Origin: Dactylellina haptotyla
Taxonomy: Eukaryota; Ascomycota; Orbiliomycetes; Orbiliales; Orbiliaceae
NCBI GenBank assembly: GCA_031310005.1
Contig: CM062382.1
Coordinates: 3,162,001 to 3,226,000, forward strand
Direction: 5' to 3'
DNA: 64,000 nucleotides
This document shows positions 46,084-58,494 of this stretch, piece after piece (positions within the stretch are counted from its first letter, which is position 1; the number at the start of each line of letters is the position of its first letter). The notes beneath the pieces are model-generated. The model had not been told where the DNA came from. It saw nothing but the letters and a program-made list of their open reading frames with translations, and did no database searches. A program made the position numbers and the translations under genes.

Positions 46084-47083
46084 TAATCATCAGAATGTCA
46101 CCCTGGTTTGATTTTCAAGATTCGCCAACAAAAACACAGTCGACAATCACTTGATTTCTTCTAACTCTCCTTATCTATGGGCCTTACACAGAGACACTAG
46201 TCCAAAATGCCACAATACGGAACCCCCTGTTTATACCAATCCTCAATATGTATGTAAGACTATCGCTAGGACTGGTGCGATGAACGATTCTACTCTCATC
46301 AGTCAACTCAAATGCAATCAAGTAGTATAGTTATCTACCCTACTCTATTGTTGTTATTCTATCAACAGTCTTTGATATCTTGCGACATGTAGACTTCCTG
46401 ATCTGAGAACCTAAGTGTCTTTAATTAAGATTCAGACGTAGAAGTGAATACGTCTTCATAGAAGTAAGACTGTGGGTGAAACGCAGTTCTTTGATCGATC
46501 CCAATCAGTTCAAAGAGGATGAATAGTGGATTCGATTTAGTGGTGTTGCAGGATAGTCAACCAAAGTGGAAGGGAAGCGTTATAGATAACGGTAGAAGTG
46601 CCAATTTTTAACTTGTATTAATCCCTTAGTAACTTAGGCTATTTACCCTTCATTTCAGAGCATACAAACGGCGGAGAAGTTATAGTACTAATAAAGTCTG
46701 CAATCCTTTTCTTTTTTCTTAATATCAATCCTATGAGCCGTAATACTGGTGGTAAAGGCAAATAATTATTTCTCACCACAACATCCAAGATACAGGGAAA
46801 GCGTTTACTGGAAGCCCGTACAGGTTGTCTCGTAAACCAACGCTCTGCAACGGTACAGGCGTAGGTGGCTATAACGCGATTCAAGACTTCTGAAATGATA
46901 TCTGATAACATACAACATACCTCTGAGCAACGAGACCTCTAAGGCAATAATATCTACTTAATTTTCATATCTATCTTTCAAGTTCATGAAGGTTTCCCGT
47001 ATCACACCTTAAGATTGCATCGATTGCAACCCATCGGCCAATATTCGTTTCTTCTCGATCTCCTCGCGTTCGCAGCTCTTAAT
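46084..47083. other. Intergenic region
   Basis: The 3' flank of the mini-gene and the upstream region of the interrupted gene at 47084. A minus frame at 46639-46911 (90 codons) shows no family features. Confidence 0.45.
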
Positions 47084-49507
47084 ATGGAGTGTTCTAAGGA
47101 GCCAGCCTCTCGAGATAACTCCATTGATGAGAAATACAAAGATGTTAGCCACTATTCTAGCTGAGCAATTCGACGAAAAGATTCGCTAACATACAAATAG
47201 TCCTCAGAAACCGGCTATGCGTACCCTGGCAGCATCCACAAGAATCTGCAAGATGGGAAGAAACAAGTTCGGTTCTCTAGAAAGGTGAAAGGTCGCCACT
47301 TTCATCCTGGTAGACCGAGTTGCGAATCCAGACCATCCTCCTCCTCCGGGTCAGCTGTAGAAAAGGGAATCCTTCGCAACAGTACCGAGACCCCCTTTGT
47401 CTCTATCAACATACCTTCGTCACCGAGCGGTTCTAAACCAAAAATATCTCAAATGCACCGGAACATCGCTTCCCCCAGCCCTATGAACCTGGAAGACCCC
47501 GAGGCCGAGGTGTTTTCGGGACGACCTGTTCCTCCAACACCGGGACCCCCAACTACCATGGGCATCGAGGTTGCAAATCCTTTGCAGGAATATCGCAGCA
47601 AGATACAGATTCCGATTTGCGAGGCATGGATGGAGATGATCGGCCAAGCAAACGTTCGGTTTCCAGCAGGACAAATATCCACAGTCCCAAAAGCACCAGA
47701 AGAGTCTGGGCTTATAAATCTCTTCGGGAAGGGTGTGCTATTAACCATCATGGTCCCAGGAAGCATCGAAATTGCAACTAAACAATTCATTGGATGCGCC
47801 GAGGAATGGTTACTTTTCTTCGAGACCTCGCAATACTACTATTCCAAGGAGTCGAGAGAAATGAGCGCTTCAAAGCCCGGGGAGTTCATTCCATCGAAAC
47901 CATTCATCTCAGGTATCCCCAGCGGTGAACCGGGCAGGAAAGAATACATCCCGGAATCCACCAAAGGATACTGGTCTTCAGAAAGAGTAAAGTACAACCG
48001 AGCCGTTTTCCTTACCAAACTATTCGAAAACTGCCCTTCGTCCATTGGGAAACTCAATATGGCGGCCACAATCCTTCTTATGACACTCAGTCTGGATAGG
48101 ATTGGTGTCCGTCCCAGTAGACACGGAGTAACTATCCCGCAAACTATCACCATTATCGAGAACTCGGATGAGCTTTATTCGCTATCCTGTAAGTCGATCC
48201 GAGTTCTTCAGCAAGCGGGGGCATTGATGGAGGGCGGTTATACACGACTTCACAAAGTATGTGACGATATCTTCCGCCATCTGTATATAGGATGTAAGTA
48301 GACACCCAAACTGTGAATATAGAAAAATAAAGGCTGCTTTTTTTTTTTTTTTTAAAGGAGCTAATTGAAGGCGGATGTAGTTCGCTATCTCCACTCACGA
48401 AGCCCGCTCTATTACTATACTCCAGAAATGCGGAATCTGCCCGCATTCCGAGATCTATCCGAAAAAGTGGACATTCGAGACGAACACAAAAATGTTCTTG
48501 CTAGGAATACCCCAATGCTATTTCAGAAACCTCCACAAGATACTGGCTCAGTACCGGCATCTCGAGGATCTAGCTCTTCAAACAAAGAAAACCTCAATTT
48601 CGATGACACATTCGAGATTGACGAGGATCAAACCCACCAGGAACCCATTATGGAAGAGAAAAATCCAACTCCTCAAAAGAGGGGAACTCGCGAGCCAGAT
48701 GTTCCATATATTCCCTACCCGCCAGCTGGTACACCAAACGCACCAATGGACCACAACTATCTGGTCTGCTGCACTTTTTTCCCTCACGGGTACAACAATA
48801 TCACAGAAAATATTGAAGCCGTGAGTATTACCATCTTTCTCATAACCAATCGCTAGTATTAACGCCACAAACAGGGCCGTAGCTGGGAGGACCAACTATT
48901 CTGGTATATCGTCGAATGGTACTCCCCGGGTACCTATCATCACGTCAAACCAATCATTCTTAACCCCGCTAACGCAATCAACACCTCCTATGAAATGGCC
49001 GTCGGGATGAAAGAGATGAAGGTCTAGCTTACCGAACCCGAACCAGTCCCAGGCTCCGATCTACCCGATCCAGTACAAGAATATCCTGTAGAGGCGCTCG
49101 CACACCTTTCCATCAAGGGTAAGAAAGAGACACCTACCAAATCGGATCCCAAGCCCTCTAAGCCCAAAGTCCGAGGTACGGAGTATACAGTCTCCGCCCA
49201 GCATTTAGAGGCCCATATCGAGGACGGATATCTCCCTGCACATACCCCATATGGAGAACCGTATCCGCACTCGGTACGAATAATCGCCCAAAAAGGTCAT
49301 CCTCTTCCGTCTCCACATCTTGTTAAACTTCACCGCGCCATTTCTATCGCGGCAACATTCAGTGGGGCGTGGGGAGCTGGCGACGCTGTTATGGCGGCGA
49401 GTCAGAAAAAGTACTGCAAGTGGTGCGATACGGATACTCCGCACTATTGCTTGCCACAATATCTTAAACCGAGAGACCGAGGCAAGAAGCCGGAGTCGGA
49501 GAAGTAA
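47084..49507 (+). pseudogene. Unknown protein gene interrupted by an in-frame TAG
   Basis: Rebuilt exons: 47084-47143, 47201-48256, 48371-48820, 48875-49507. Introns have good signals: the second starts GTATGT and ends TTGAAG after a long T run, the third starts GTGAGT and ends AACAG. In exon 4 a TAG at 49025-49027 breaks the frame after 572 residues, yet the same frame then stays open for 159 more codons to a TAA at 49505-49507. That downstream part looks like protein and ends in a CxxC-type cluster (KKYCKWCDTDTPHYC). No intron that keeps phase can remove the TAG. A single C-to-T change from CAG would create it. The body is Ser/Pro-rich at the start, followed by a folded region (about 120-370) of no family I recognise. 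It may be a recent pseudogene, a truncated but working protein, a read-through gene or a sequence error. Confidence 0.6.
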
Positions 49508-51351
49508 ACTTACGCTTAGGCGATATTAACTTTTTAGCTCAAATCAAAGAATTTTGGAAAGAAACTCTAGGACCCTCTTGGCAAACTGATTCTTGTATCT
49601 CTAGAGTGAAAAATACGAAAAAATATTAGCTATACTCTTAAGCCGTTTACACTGTTCCTTTCTGTGTAAAATTGTTTAAATTCTAGCCAAATCGCCTAAC
49701 GTTATGCCGCAGCTATGTGCATATGCATCTATCTCAATGCCGACATGCGTGCTCGGCTGCGTGCTCGGAATGTTTTATGCATATTCAAGTTTTACAACAC
49801 GAAAGCCTTAACCAATAACATCCTCGTGAAGATTCATTATCGACGCGAGTGTTTTATTTCCTTTGAATATTTTGAACATTCCGCCCATGGCATCGCGTGT
49901 TTCTATTAAATACACTGGTAACTGGCCTAAACATCACAGACTTGTAAAGATAGAACCCAGAATATATGTTCCTGATGATCGATATAGCATTGACTTCCCA
50001 AAAGCAACACGGAGGTCCCTTACTTCACAACAAAACCACGTACCTAGCTTAACCTTCAACCGATCCAGGCACTACCGAGATATATGCCGAATACCCGTCG
50101 ATCGTACACTTACAAGCAACAAGCACCTCCACATTCCAACCATAAACACAGCCCTAGAATCCTGACTGACTGTAAAACATCCGCCCAATCTTTAACCCTG
50201 ATTAGGGCCCATTGCGCGAGATAGACCACCACCCCTCTTCATGAATCCAGCCACCTCCTGTAGTCATACCCCCCTGCATCAGAACAATCCCCAGGTTTAG
50301 CCTTGATAGTATCAACGATTCACTCCTGTTTAGACCCTCCCCTCTCCACATTTTCTTCATCCAATTTTCCATCGGCAATGATAATTCGGTATCTGTATAT
50401 GTGCTCGATCTACGATCTCTCCGATTTCCCATGCGCGTCACTATGCCCCTCATTGTTGACTCCTTATCAGATCCTTTGATCGTACAGGTTTCATATACGC
50501 GGTAATATCTTTATCAAAGCCCCTCACTGAGTTAACTGCGTCATTAAAAAACAAGAATAGGCCAGGCCCTGAAGGAACGAACCATTGTCTGAAAATGCTA
50601 CAAAATCGATAAGGTTTTATTTGTAAACCCATATTTGATGCATATGATGCAGAGTAACCCGGCACTTGCAAACAGAGCCAAAAGGCATAATCGATGAAAT
50701 TGATGAAACACAAGTATAATAATTGTTCAAAAACTAAGTCACTAATATACAAGAGTATTATTATATCCTTCAAACAATACTAACTATGAAGAAACACAGG
50801 ATAAAGGAATATACAACCCAAGAAAAAGGCGGATCCCAAGCTTTTAATTTACATGTGCTTGTTGAGTCGTGGTGTCATGCAAGCATGGTCATCGTAAAGG
50901 ATGGTAAAGGAAGAAAGATCAAATAGATATATGATGAAAATCCAATAAAAAACAGAACCAGGAGAATGAAAATAAAAGTGAAATTGGGCAGGGGGAAAAA
51001 ACCAATAACTCCATAGATAACTCCGAAACCGTATGCATGGTGTCTTTTTATACGCCGCACCAACAAAAAATGAGGCTTCTAATATGAAAAAAAAAGAGAA
51101 GCGAAGTGAAGAAAACAAACAGCGAGAGGGTTAAACTTTGTAGTGCGAAGATATCAGAAGCCAGGAAATGAAAAGCAGGAAACGATATGTGTCTATCCGA
51201 TTTTTTGGTCAAGTGAAGCAACGATCCTTTTGAAGGCGGTGGAAACAAAAAGCAACCAGGGTATCCAAAAATGAACCAGAGCGAAAGCAAAAACTCCAAT
51301 ATGCAGAAACAATTATGAAATGAAAAAAAGAAACGAAAAGTAAAGCATCCC
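49508..51351. other. Intergenic region and 3' flank of the receptor gene
   Basis: No gene is supported. The frames are short. The part next to 51352 is A-rich on the plus strand, consistent with the 3' untranslated region of the minus-strand receptor. Confidence 0.5.
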
Positions 51352-53811
51352 CTATTTCCTAGGGAGCACTGGCAAGCCCTTCATCATCAAGCCTTCGTCG
51401 GGCATATCAGTCGATGCCGATGTAGAGCCAACCGGGTTCTCATCAGGCCCAACATCGCTAGGTGAGATGCTGCCGTCATCGCTTTCATGACCGTGCGGCT
51501 GCTCCTCCTCTATAGCAGCAATCGGTTCAGGGGCTGGCATCGGCTCTACCACACCAGCTGAACTCTGCTTCCGATTTGCAGTTATCGATCCTTGTCGACC
51601 AGTCGCATCTGAGAACGAAAAGTTCCTCCACAGCTCCGATGTACTCCGACTCCTCTTCCTACCGAGGCTTCCAAAAGCACTACCGAAGCTGCTGTTTCTC
51701 CTCAAAACTCTTCCATCAGGGGACATAATAGGTAGCCCTCCACCGCTCGGGACAGCCAGAGAATCCATCCTCCCTGGACCACCGTCGGTACCGCTAGCCT
51801 CTCCGTCCTGTGAGCTTTGTCTCGAGACTGCAGTTCCACTCATGTTCGCCCTCTCAAACGTATCCCACCAAGTCATCGACCCCTTCCTGGTCATCTTTGC
51901 CTTCCTCTTCTTCTCTACTCTTTCCCTCTTCGCCTCTTCGTTCTCTGCTTTCTCCCGCTCTCTTCGTAAATAGGCGTGTCGTTGTCCTTCAGTCATAGCT
52001 TCGATGTTGACATCCTCATCTGCCGGTTCGTCCCAAGGTTTCCCCATTATCCAGCTGATCCATGGCTGTTTTGTTTGCTTTCGTACCAGCCGCCATGGTT
52101 TCTCTCGGAGACTGAATAGGAGGCAGTCGATGGCACCTTGGATTGGAACGGCAATGGCGGAGATACACACTAATGGGAACGAAGGGTGTTCCGCCAACCG
52201 GTCGTAATACTGTAACGAGTGGTTGATAAGTGGTATCAGCCAGATCAAAACGTAGACACACGGGTAGATGAATAGGAAGCGGAGCTGGCGTTGGATAGCG
52301 TATTGGCGTTTTCGGAGTTCTTCCTCGGTCTCATTTGGGGCACCGGAAAGCATAGACCGCGGGTTTTGTTGAAGCATTCGCGAGGTCGAGTCGTGGGTGC
52401 TGCTGCCGGTACCACGGCGTTGGTCGTCCACGAGTTCCGGATGGAGTTCCTTAGACATTGGGAATTCGGGAACACTGGTTGGACTTTGAGCTCCTTTCTC
52501 GATGTCGAGGATTTGACCAGGACCTCCTGCTGCCTCGGCGTCATCCTGGGGTTCGGCTTCGGATAAACGTCGAATCCTCGCAGTAACTGGGTCGAGTCCT
52601 ACATCTTCTTCACGGACCTTTTCCGTCTTCCCGATAATTCCCGGAATTTTAAACGTTGCACCGAACACACTAAGCACGGATCCTCTTCGGTCGGTCATAG
52701 TTTGCCTGGTGGTATCCATTTGTGATGGTTGTGTTGCGTCTGTGTCGAATTCGGATGTCCTAAACCTTGCTCGATAGGCTCGGAAGGTTACTTTGACGTA
52801 AATGTAGATCGCAAGGTACAATCCCGTAATGGTCAACATGATGATATAACGTGGAATCCAGGCTAGAGCCAGACGGTACCAGAACGGCCGAACCTAAATT
52901 TCGAGAAAAAGTTAAAAATCGCCCAAACAGAGATAATTCGATGAGGTGGGTAAGGGGCAAATAAGCTTACAGGTAAATAGCACCAGGTAGTCTGTGCAAC
53001 ATACGCTGGCGCAGAATTGGTGAAGGCCAGGGCAGCCATCAAGATAGGAAGTATAATGATTGTAGTGTACACAGAGTGTCGCCAGCGGTAGAGCCCGGAC
53101 TTACCAGCGGGTCCTGTCCGCGGTAAGAAAATGCTAATGGCAGCATGGATAGCGATAAATAATATGCAAAGATCTAGTGCACAGGGTTAGCACGATGTAA
53201 TAAAAAAACAAGGAAAAGAAGATTCAAAAAAGAATCCTTAAAGTCGGATTCCGATGCAAAGGGATTCTTACCAGCAGCTTCAATGCCAGCTGCAAAGAAA
53301 AAACCGGATGCTTGACAAAAATTGCTAGTAGTTGCAACAGTGGTGTTTGCAAGTGCGACTGCAGGGAATATGAAGCTCCACAATGATTTGAACGAATCGC
53401 ATAGGATGAGTATCATGACAAGTCTAAATTCGAGAAAAAAGGCACCATTTTAGTATCCGTGTCAAAAATATTTCGATTTGAATAAAATTGTTGTGCAAGG
53501 GGGTGTCGGAAATGTATAGAAAACAAATTCGGACAAGAAAACACGTACTGTCGTCTAAAATTTCTCTTCATTCGAAGAAACCAGCATAACACAATGACCG
53601 AAGCAATGATCGTGATGGAAGAGCTGACGAGTGCTATTATCCGTACAATTTTTAGCTGCTCCCGCGTCAGACTCGACGTTGGATTGGGGCCTCCTAGGCG
53701 TGACATGTCGATTAATGTCGTCGGGAATAGACCTGATGAGCCGTTGATTGACAAAGATGAGAAGGAATCTGGGCTGGGTACCAGTTCTGGATCAACTGGC
53801 ATGTCGCCCAT
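51352..53811 (-). CDS. Git3/Gpr1-type G-protein-coupled receptor
   Basis: A seven-helix plasma-membrane receptor of the class that senses carbon sources and feeds the cAMP-PKA pathway (Gpr1 of yeast, GPR-4 of Neurospora). Exons on the minus strand: 53811-53549, 53423-53272, 53173-52971, 52893-51352; 719 residues. Helices seen: IVRIIALVSSSITIIASVIV, LVMILILCDSFKSLWSFIF, a third ending DLCILFIAIHAAISIF, IIILPILMAALAF, YIIMLTITGLYLAIYIYV, then a third cytoplasmic loop of roughly 150 residues, RFLFIYPCVYVLIWLIPLI and PLVCISAIAVPIQGAIDCLL. The Git3 C-terminal signature around helices 6-7 is clear. The cytoplasmic tail has a charged stretch (REREKAENEEAKRERVEKKR) and many Ser, likely phosphorylation sites. 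The first intron (125 bases) falls just after helix 1. Confidence 0.92.
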
Positions 53812-56800
53812 CTTAAAGGCTTCATTTGAGAGGGGGGAACACGAGCCCCCACACCAAATTTCGGTACACCAAAATCGTGGATTTCGACTGAGTAGTAAAG
53901 TTAAGTTTTTTCTTTTTCCTTTTTCTTTCTTTCAGTTTTCAGTGCTTTTTTCCTTATGCTATCCTCTCTGACTTAACGTCCGGATCACGGTGTTTCCCCT
54001 TGCGCAGGTGCTTTCCCAAGCTTTTCTGGGGATAGTTCACACAGTTTCTTGGAAATTCTGGTGGATGTGTGTTTTTGGTAGCGTGATTTAGTTTTCCTTT
54101 TCGCTCCCTGGCTGCTTAGCTCTCAGACGATAGTTTTCCCTTTTTTTTCTTTTTTTTTTTTTGGAGACTACTTTCCAGGAAACTTAACGTAATGCCCAGA
54201 GTTTCCGCAGTGTTCTTATTCCGCTTTTTCCTTTTTATGGATTTTTTGCTTGATTCGTATGCAGACCAACTAAAAGAATGTTTTAATGTCGTAAGTGGGA
54301 ATTTTGGGGCCGACAGAATGGCCGCCCAAAAACTCAGATCCGTAAACGGGAGATAAGCGATCCGGGTCTAGAAACGTGGTGGCGGCCGGAAATGGCGATG
54401 TTGGAGAAATTGGTGTCCCTCAAAAGCCCCCTTTCAGCGAAGCCAATCCAATCGCCTGGCGCACACCCTCTTCGACGAAGAAGCTCCTGATAACTATGCT
54501 TTTCGTACCTGTCGATAGAGAAGAACGAATATAAACGCAAACGAGGGACAGGGTTCAGCCCAGTTAGAGCACACTCTCTTTCAGCGCCGCCCCCTTTTCC
54601 GTGAAGCTTTCGGAATTGTTGCCAGTTAAAGCCCGCTGGCAGCCCAAGCTTGGATTTTGAGTTGAGTTGAGTTGTGTTGAGGTGTCTTGGATGTCGGCCG
54701 AAGGTTGGCGGGTTGTGTTGCGGAGCGGCGACAGAGGGCTTTGGTCGGCTTGGTGTTAGTGCCCTGACTCGAGTTGCTGACGTCTGGTCTGACTCGACAG
54801 GACCGGCCTCGGGTTCGTGGAGATGATGTATCGGATATCGATATTTGCGATATGGAGAACAAGAAGAATGAGGTTAAGGATAGTTTGGGAAGAGGCGAAA
54901 GGGGAGGACCTCTATTGATATTACTTCTGGGGGCGACCTTAGGGCACAGCACGAGGATTAGCATCTTGCGCTTCTCCACCGACTATCTTATTTAGCATCC
55001 AGACCCCGGTACACTCTTGCAGCATGCTAGCAGCTCCCGACCGACGAGCATCGTCTGAAAAAAAGAAGCAGAATGTGACAAAAGAAATACGACGTTTCTG
55101 TTATTTTTGTGCGACGGGGCTGCGATTGTTTCATGGGATTGATTGGGCGTTGGCCTGGTCGGTTCATGCTATACCTTCTGCTATCAAGCCCTGTAACTGC
55201 GTCTTCCTGGCCAGCTCACCGCTGCAGCAGCGTTTCGCGTTTTGACGAGCGAGTCAGAGCTCTCTGTCCGTCCGTCCGATTCGATGAGCGATGGAGATGA
55301 CGAGCCTGGGGTCGATGCTTCGATGATGATGAGATATTTTCGAGCTGCCGTCGATAATTCGCCGCCCTCCGAAATGATATCGCCCAGGCACTGCAATTGC
55401 CTGCCGGCTGTCTGCCTGCCCCTCCGCTTGCTAATATGGGGGGTTCGTGAACGGTGCCCAGCAAATTATGTAAGATTTCAACGGTTTGGCCCAGCTAGTC
55501 GAGCTGGTAGCTCTTCGCGGAAAAGCATCGCTCTACCACGCTGGTTTCTTTGCTCCGCTGCTGTACGATCCTTATTTACTCCCATCTACCCGCCAGCACC
55601 GCAAGCCTCCCAAGAACCCCACAACGGTACCAGTGCCGATACGGTAACAGTAACGAAGGCTAAGCCAAGCTATCCGGCGGTGGCTGCTATTGTCTCTGTT
55701 ATCCAAAGGACGATAAGAATGTCCGTCCGACGGTATCATATCTAATATCGTGTTAGGGCTATATCACCAGAGTGATATCGGCAGAAGCTGCCACTAGTCA
55801 GCCTGCTGGGGACTCCCGATTCCTGGCTACCAAATTTGCCGACTGCGACGTCCTGACCTCACATGCACATCGTCGACCGTGGACTTGCCAGATCGTCCTA
55901 ATTAATTTTTCCTCATTGAAGTGCCAAATGATCACCCGGCTGAATGCTCGCCGTCGTATTGAACTAGCTCACAAAGACAAAAATTCCCCACCAACCCTAG
56001 TCACTATTTTCACAAGGGAAAGAGAAGGCTGTTCGTGACGTTTAGATGCCAGTCAACACGCAACTTGGAGCTCTCTAAGATTTAGCCGCAAGTCTTGTTC
56101 TGCTCCTCGAACACGGATTTTTCGCGGTTGGATCCTGTGGATAATTAATTATCTCTCGTCGTAGCTATGTAGAGTCTTCCTTCCATCTCTTTTCCTCTGC
56201 TGTTTACTAACCTCTTTCTACGTTTCTTTCATGCGTTGAGGGATATCCTGCAGACGTCTCCACTCGTTGGCTCGTCTGTCTCTGCTCTTATGAGCCTGTT
56301 AGCCAGGATCGCACGTCATGGTAAGCTAGGAGCAAGCTAAGCTAGCGAGATTGACCAGCATCCCCAGACTCGAGCTCAATGCCCTGGGGGCGACCAAATC
56401 CACAAAGCAAAAGGATAGCTAGGGATTGAGTGTAATATTGCTACAAGGGGCTTGAATTCTGTTACAGAACTTTCGCTGCCCACTCGCCGTTCTATTAAAA
56501 TGTGGTCGCACTTTTCTTAATATCATATCTCCGTCTTCACTGCATCCCCTCTGATTCAGCAATTGCTTTTCTGCCTGGAAGTATATTTGTGGAATCATCG
56601 TGAGAAAAAGTATTTTTGGTACGCGGCCCCTGTGCAGCCAGCTAGCCATCCAAGCCGGATATCGTGCCGCTTAATGCTTGCCGCACGACATTCTTGCTTC
56701 TCCGCCCCCTTCTCACAACCCCCTCCAAACAGCTTCCAAAACCAAGAACCTCACCCGAAAAGAAAAGTAATCAAAAAAAAATATTATGATGGACGATCTC

Positions 56801-58494
56801 TCGTCTAAATTCGGAGGCAGGAATGGCAATTCTGCAAGACACCCACAATTTCCATACGCTAGCATTCCGTGAATTATTATTGTGCGGTACCTAATCTGCT
56901 GAAACGAAACTCGGTGTTCTGCGTAAGCTCCCAACCTCGTTGCTCAGGGTAATAGAGAGACACCTCGTCGCTGTCCTGTCAAAGCGAGGTTCCAGCTGCG
57001 GGATCAAAATTCTTTGTAAACCATTACCCGAATTAGACTGTTCAACGCACGAGCCTCTTCGTTATTCCAGGGCTCTTATTCGCTCCACTTGAAAAAAAAA
57101 AGAAAGAAAGAAAGGCTTTTCCAATTGAGTTTCCTGGAATACCTAACCGGGGCGTACAGTATCCAAATCCAGGCACAGATATCCACCTTGAGTTTAGGCA
57201 TTTCCAAGAATCTACTTTTTCAAGTAACTTTAGACTTCACCCACCAACACGGACCACGTTCACACTAGAATTCTGTTACATCTACCCGTCGGTAAACTAT
57301 GGAAAAGTATATCGTATATTAAAGAACCTTTTATGTTTTTGAATTTCGTGGCAGTTCACACCGAAAAGAAGTTTTAAAAAAGGAATTAGACCACGCGTGC
57401 CTGGACCATGCCAAAACCGGTGAGAAATGATTACATCGATTTCCCCTTCTGGCCGAAAGCTCCGCTGGTAACCAAACTAAAGCCACGATAACCAACACGG
57501 GCCAATCACGACCGATACTCGTTCAATGTTGCTGTATCCGGCGAATTGTTTTTTAAAAAGGGAAACTAAAAAGGGAAGCTATGGAATTTTTAAAAGTATT
57601 TTCAATATGATGGCCGAGCTTGCGTGTTAGTTTGAAAAGTTGGCGGTTATCCTACATCAGGACACCACCCATTTAGATATTTCCAATGCCGCTCAGGTTA
57701 GTACTGTTTCGTTTTATAGCAGAACGCTGAGTAGGCGTGATGGATGCAGGCTTAGAGTCGACAGGCTGCAGCCCCCGACACTCGTCGATCCGGACATTCT
57801 CGGGTTTCCGTAGGCCGTGTCTTTTCTTCTCTTCGCATGTTGGAGAAAACCTGCGTGCGGTATACGCGTGTTGGGTATTGGTTTTTAGCGTCTCTTTTCC
57901 GTCGAAGCAGGATGCCTGTCGCAACAGGAGCCGTTTGTGATATGATCATGAATTCTCTTAGCCGAAGTGAAAAAGGAAGTAGGCTGTTCACTATCTTGGA
58001 ATGACGAGTTCTTGGCCTTTTGCGGCTGCGATTGGTATTTCGCTAGAAGTTTTGTGGATAATAGCGATCATTCTTGTGCGTCTTGATCATCCCTCCACCT
58101 CATGGGGACGCCTCCACAAAATTTAAGACTTTGCTTGAGGGATGCCACGTGGAAAATCTCTTCTAGAAGCCTTGGAATGTTTTGGAGCCTTTGTTTTTTA
58201 CTGAAACTGACAAGGCCGTGGCGTGGTTATGGCGTGGTTGTCTGAAAGGGTTGATGAGTGGCTAAAAAACGGAGAACGCTTGTTCGGACGATTCTGGAAT
58301 GGAGATCGTAGGAACGAGCGGTTGGATTACTATCCCACAATGGTAGGGCCCTGATGACTACAGTTTCATGTCGTATTTGAGAAGGCATTTTCTTAGTCTA
58401 ATGGATATTTTTGTCTTGCATCATGACTCTTTCGCACGATGATCTTTGAATATCAAAAATTCGTCTATTATTCTAGAAGATATTTGAGAAATGA
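53812..58494. other. Long gene-poor region upstream of the receptor
   Basis: About 4.7 kb without a supported gene. It has homopolymer T runs (54141-54163) and an A/GAAA tract (about 57089-57114). The longest plus frame (55242-55745) starts from a non-ATG codon and shows no domain. A long 5' leader with upstream ATGs for the minus-strand receptor is possible here, as receptor and regulator genes in fungi often have one; this is inference. Confidence 0.45.

Noticed and set aside
55242-55745. A 167-codon plus frame in the long intergenic region
   Set aside because: It starts from a non-ATG codon, has low-complexity composition and no domain.
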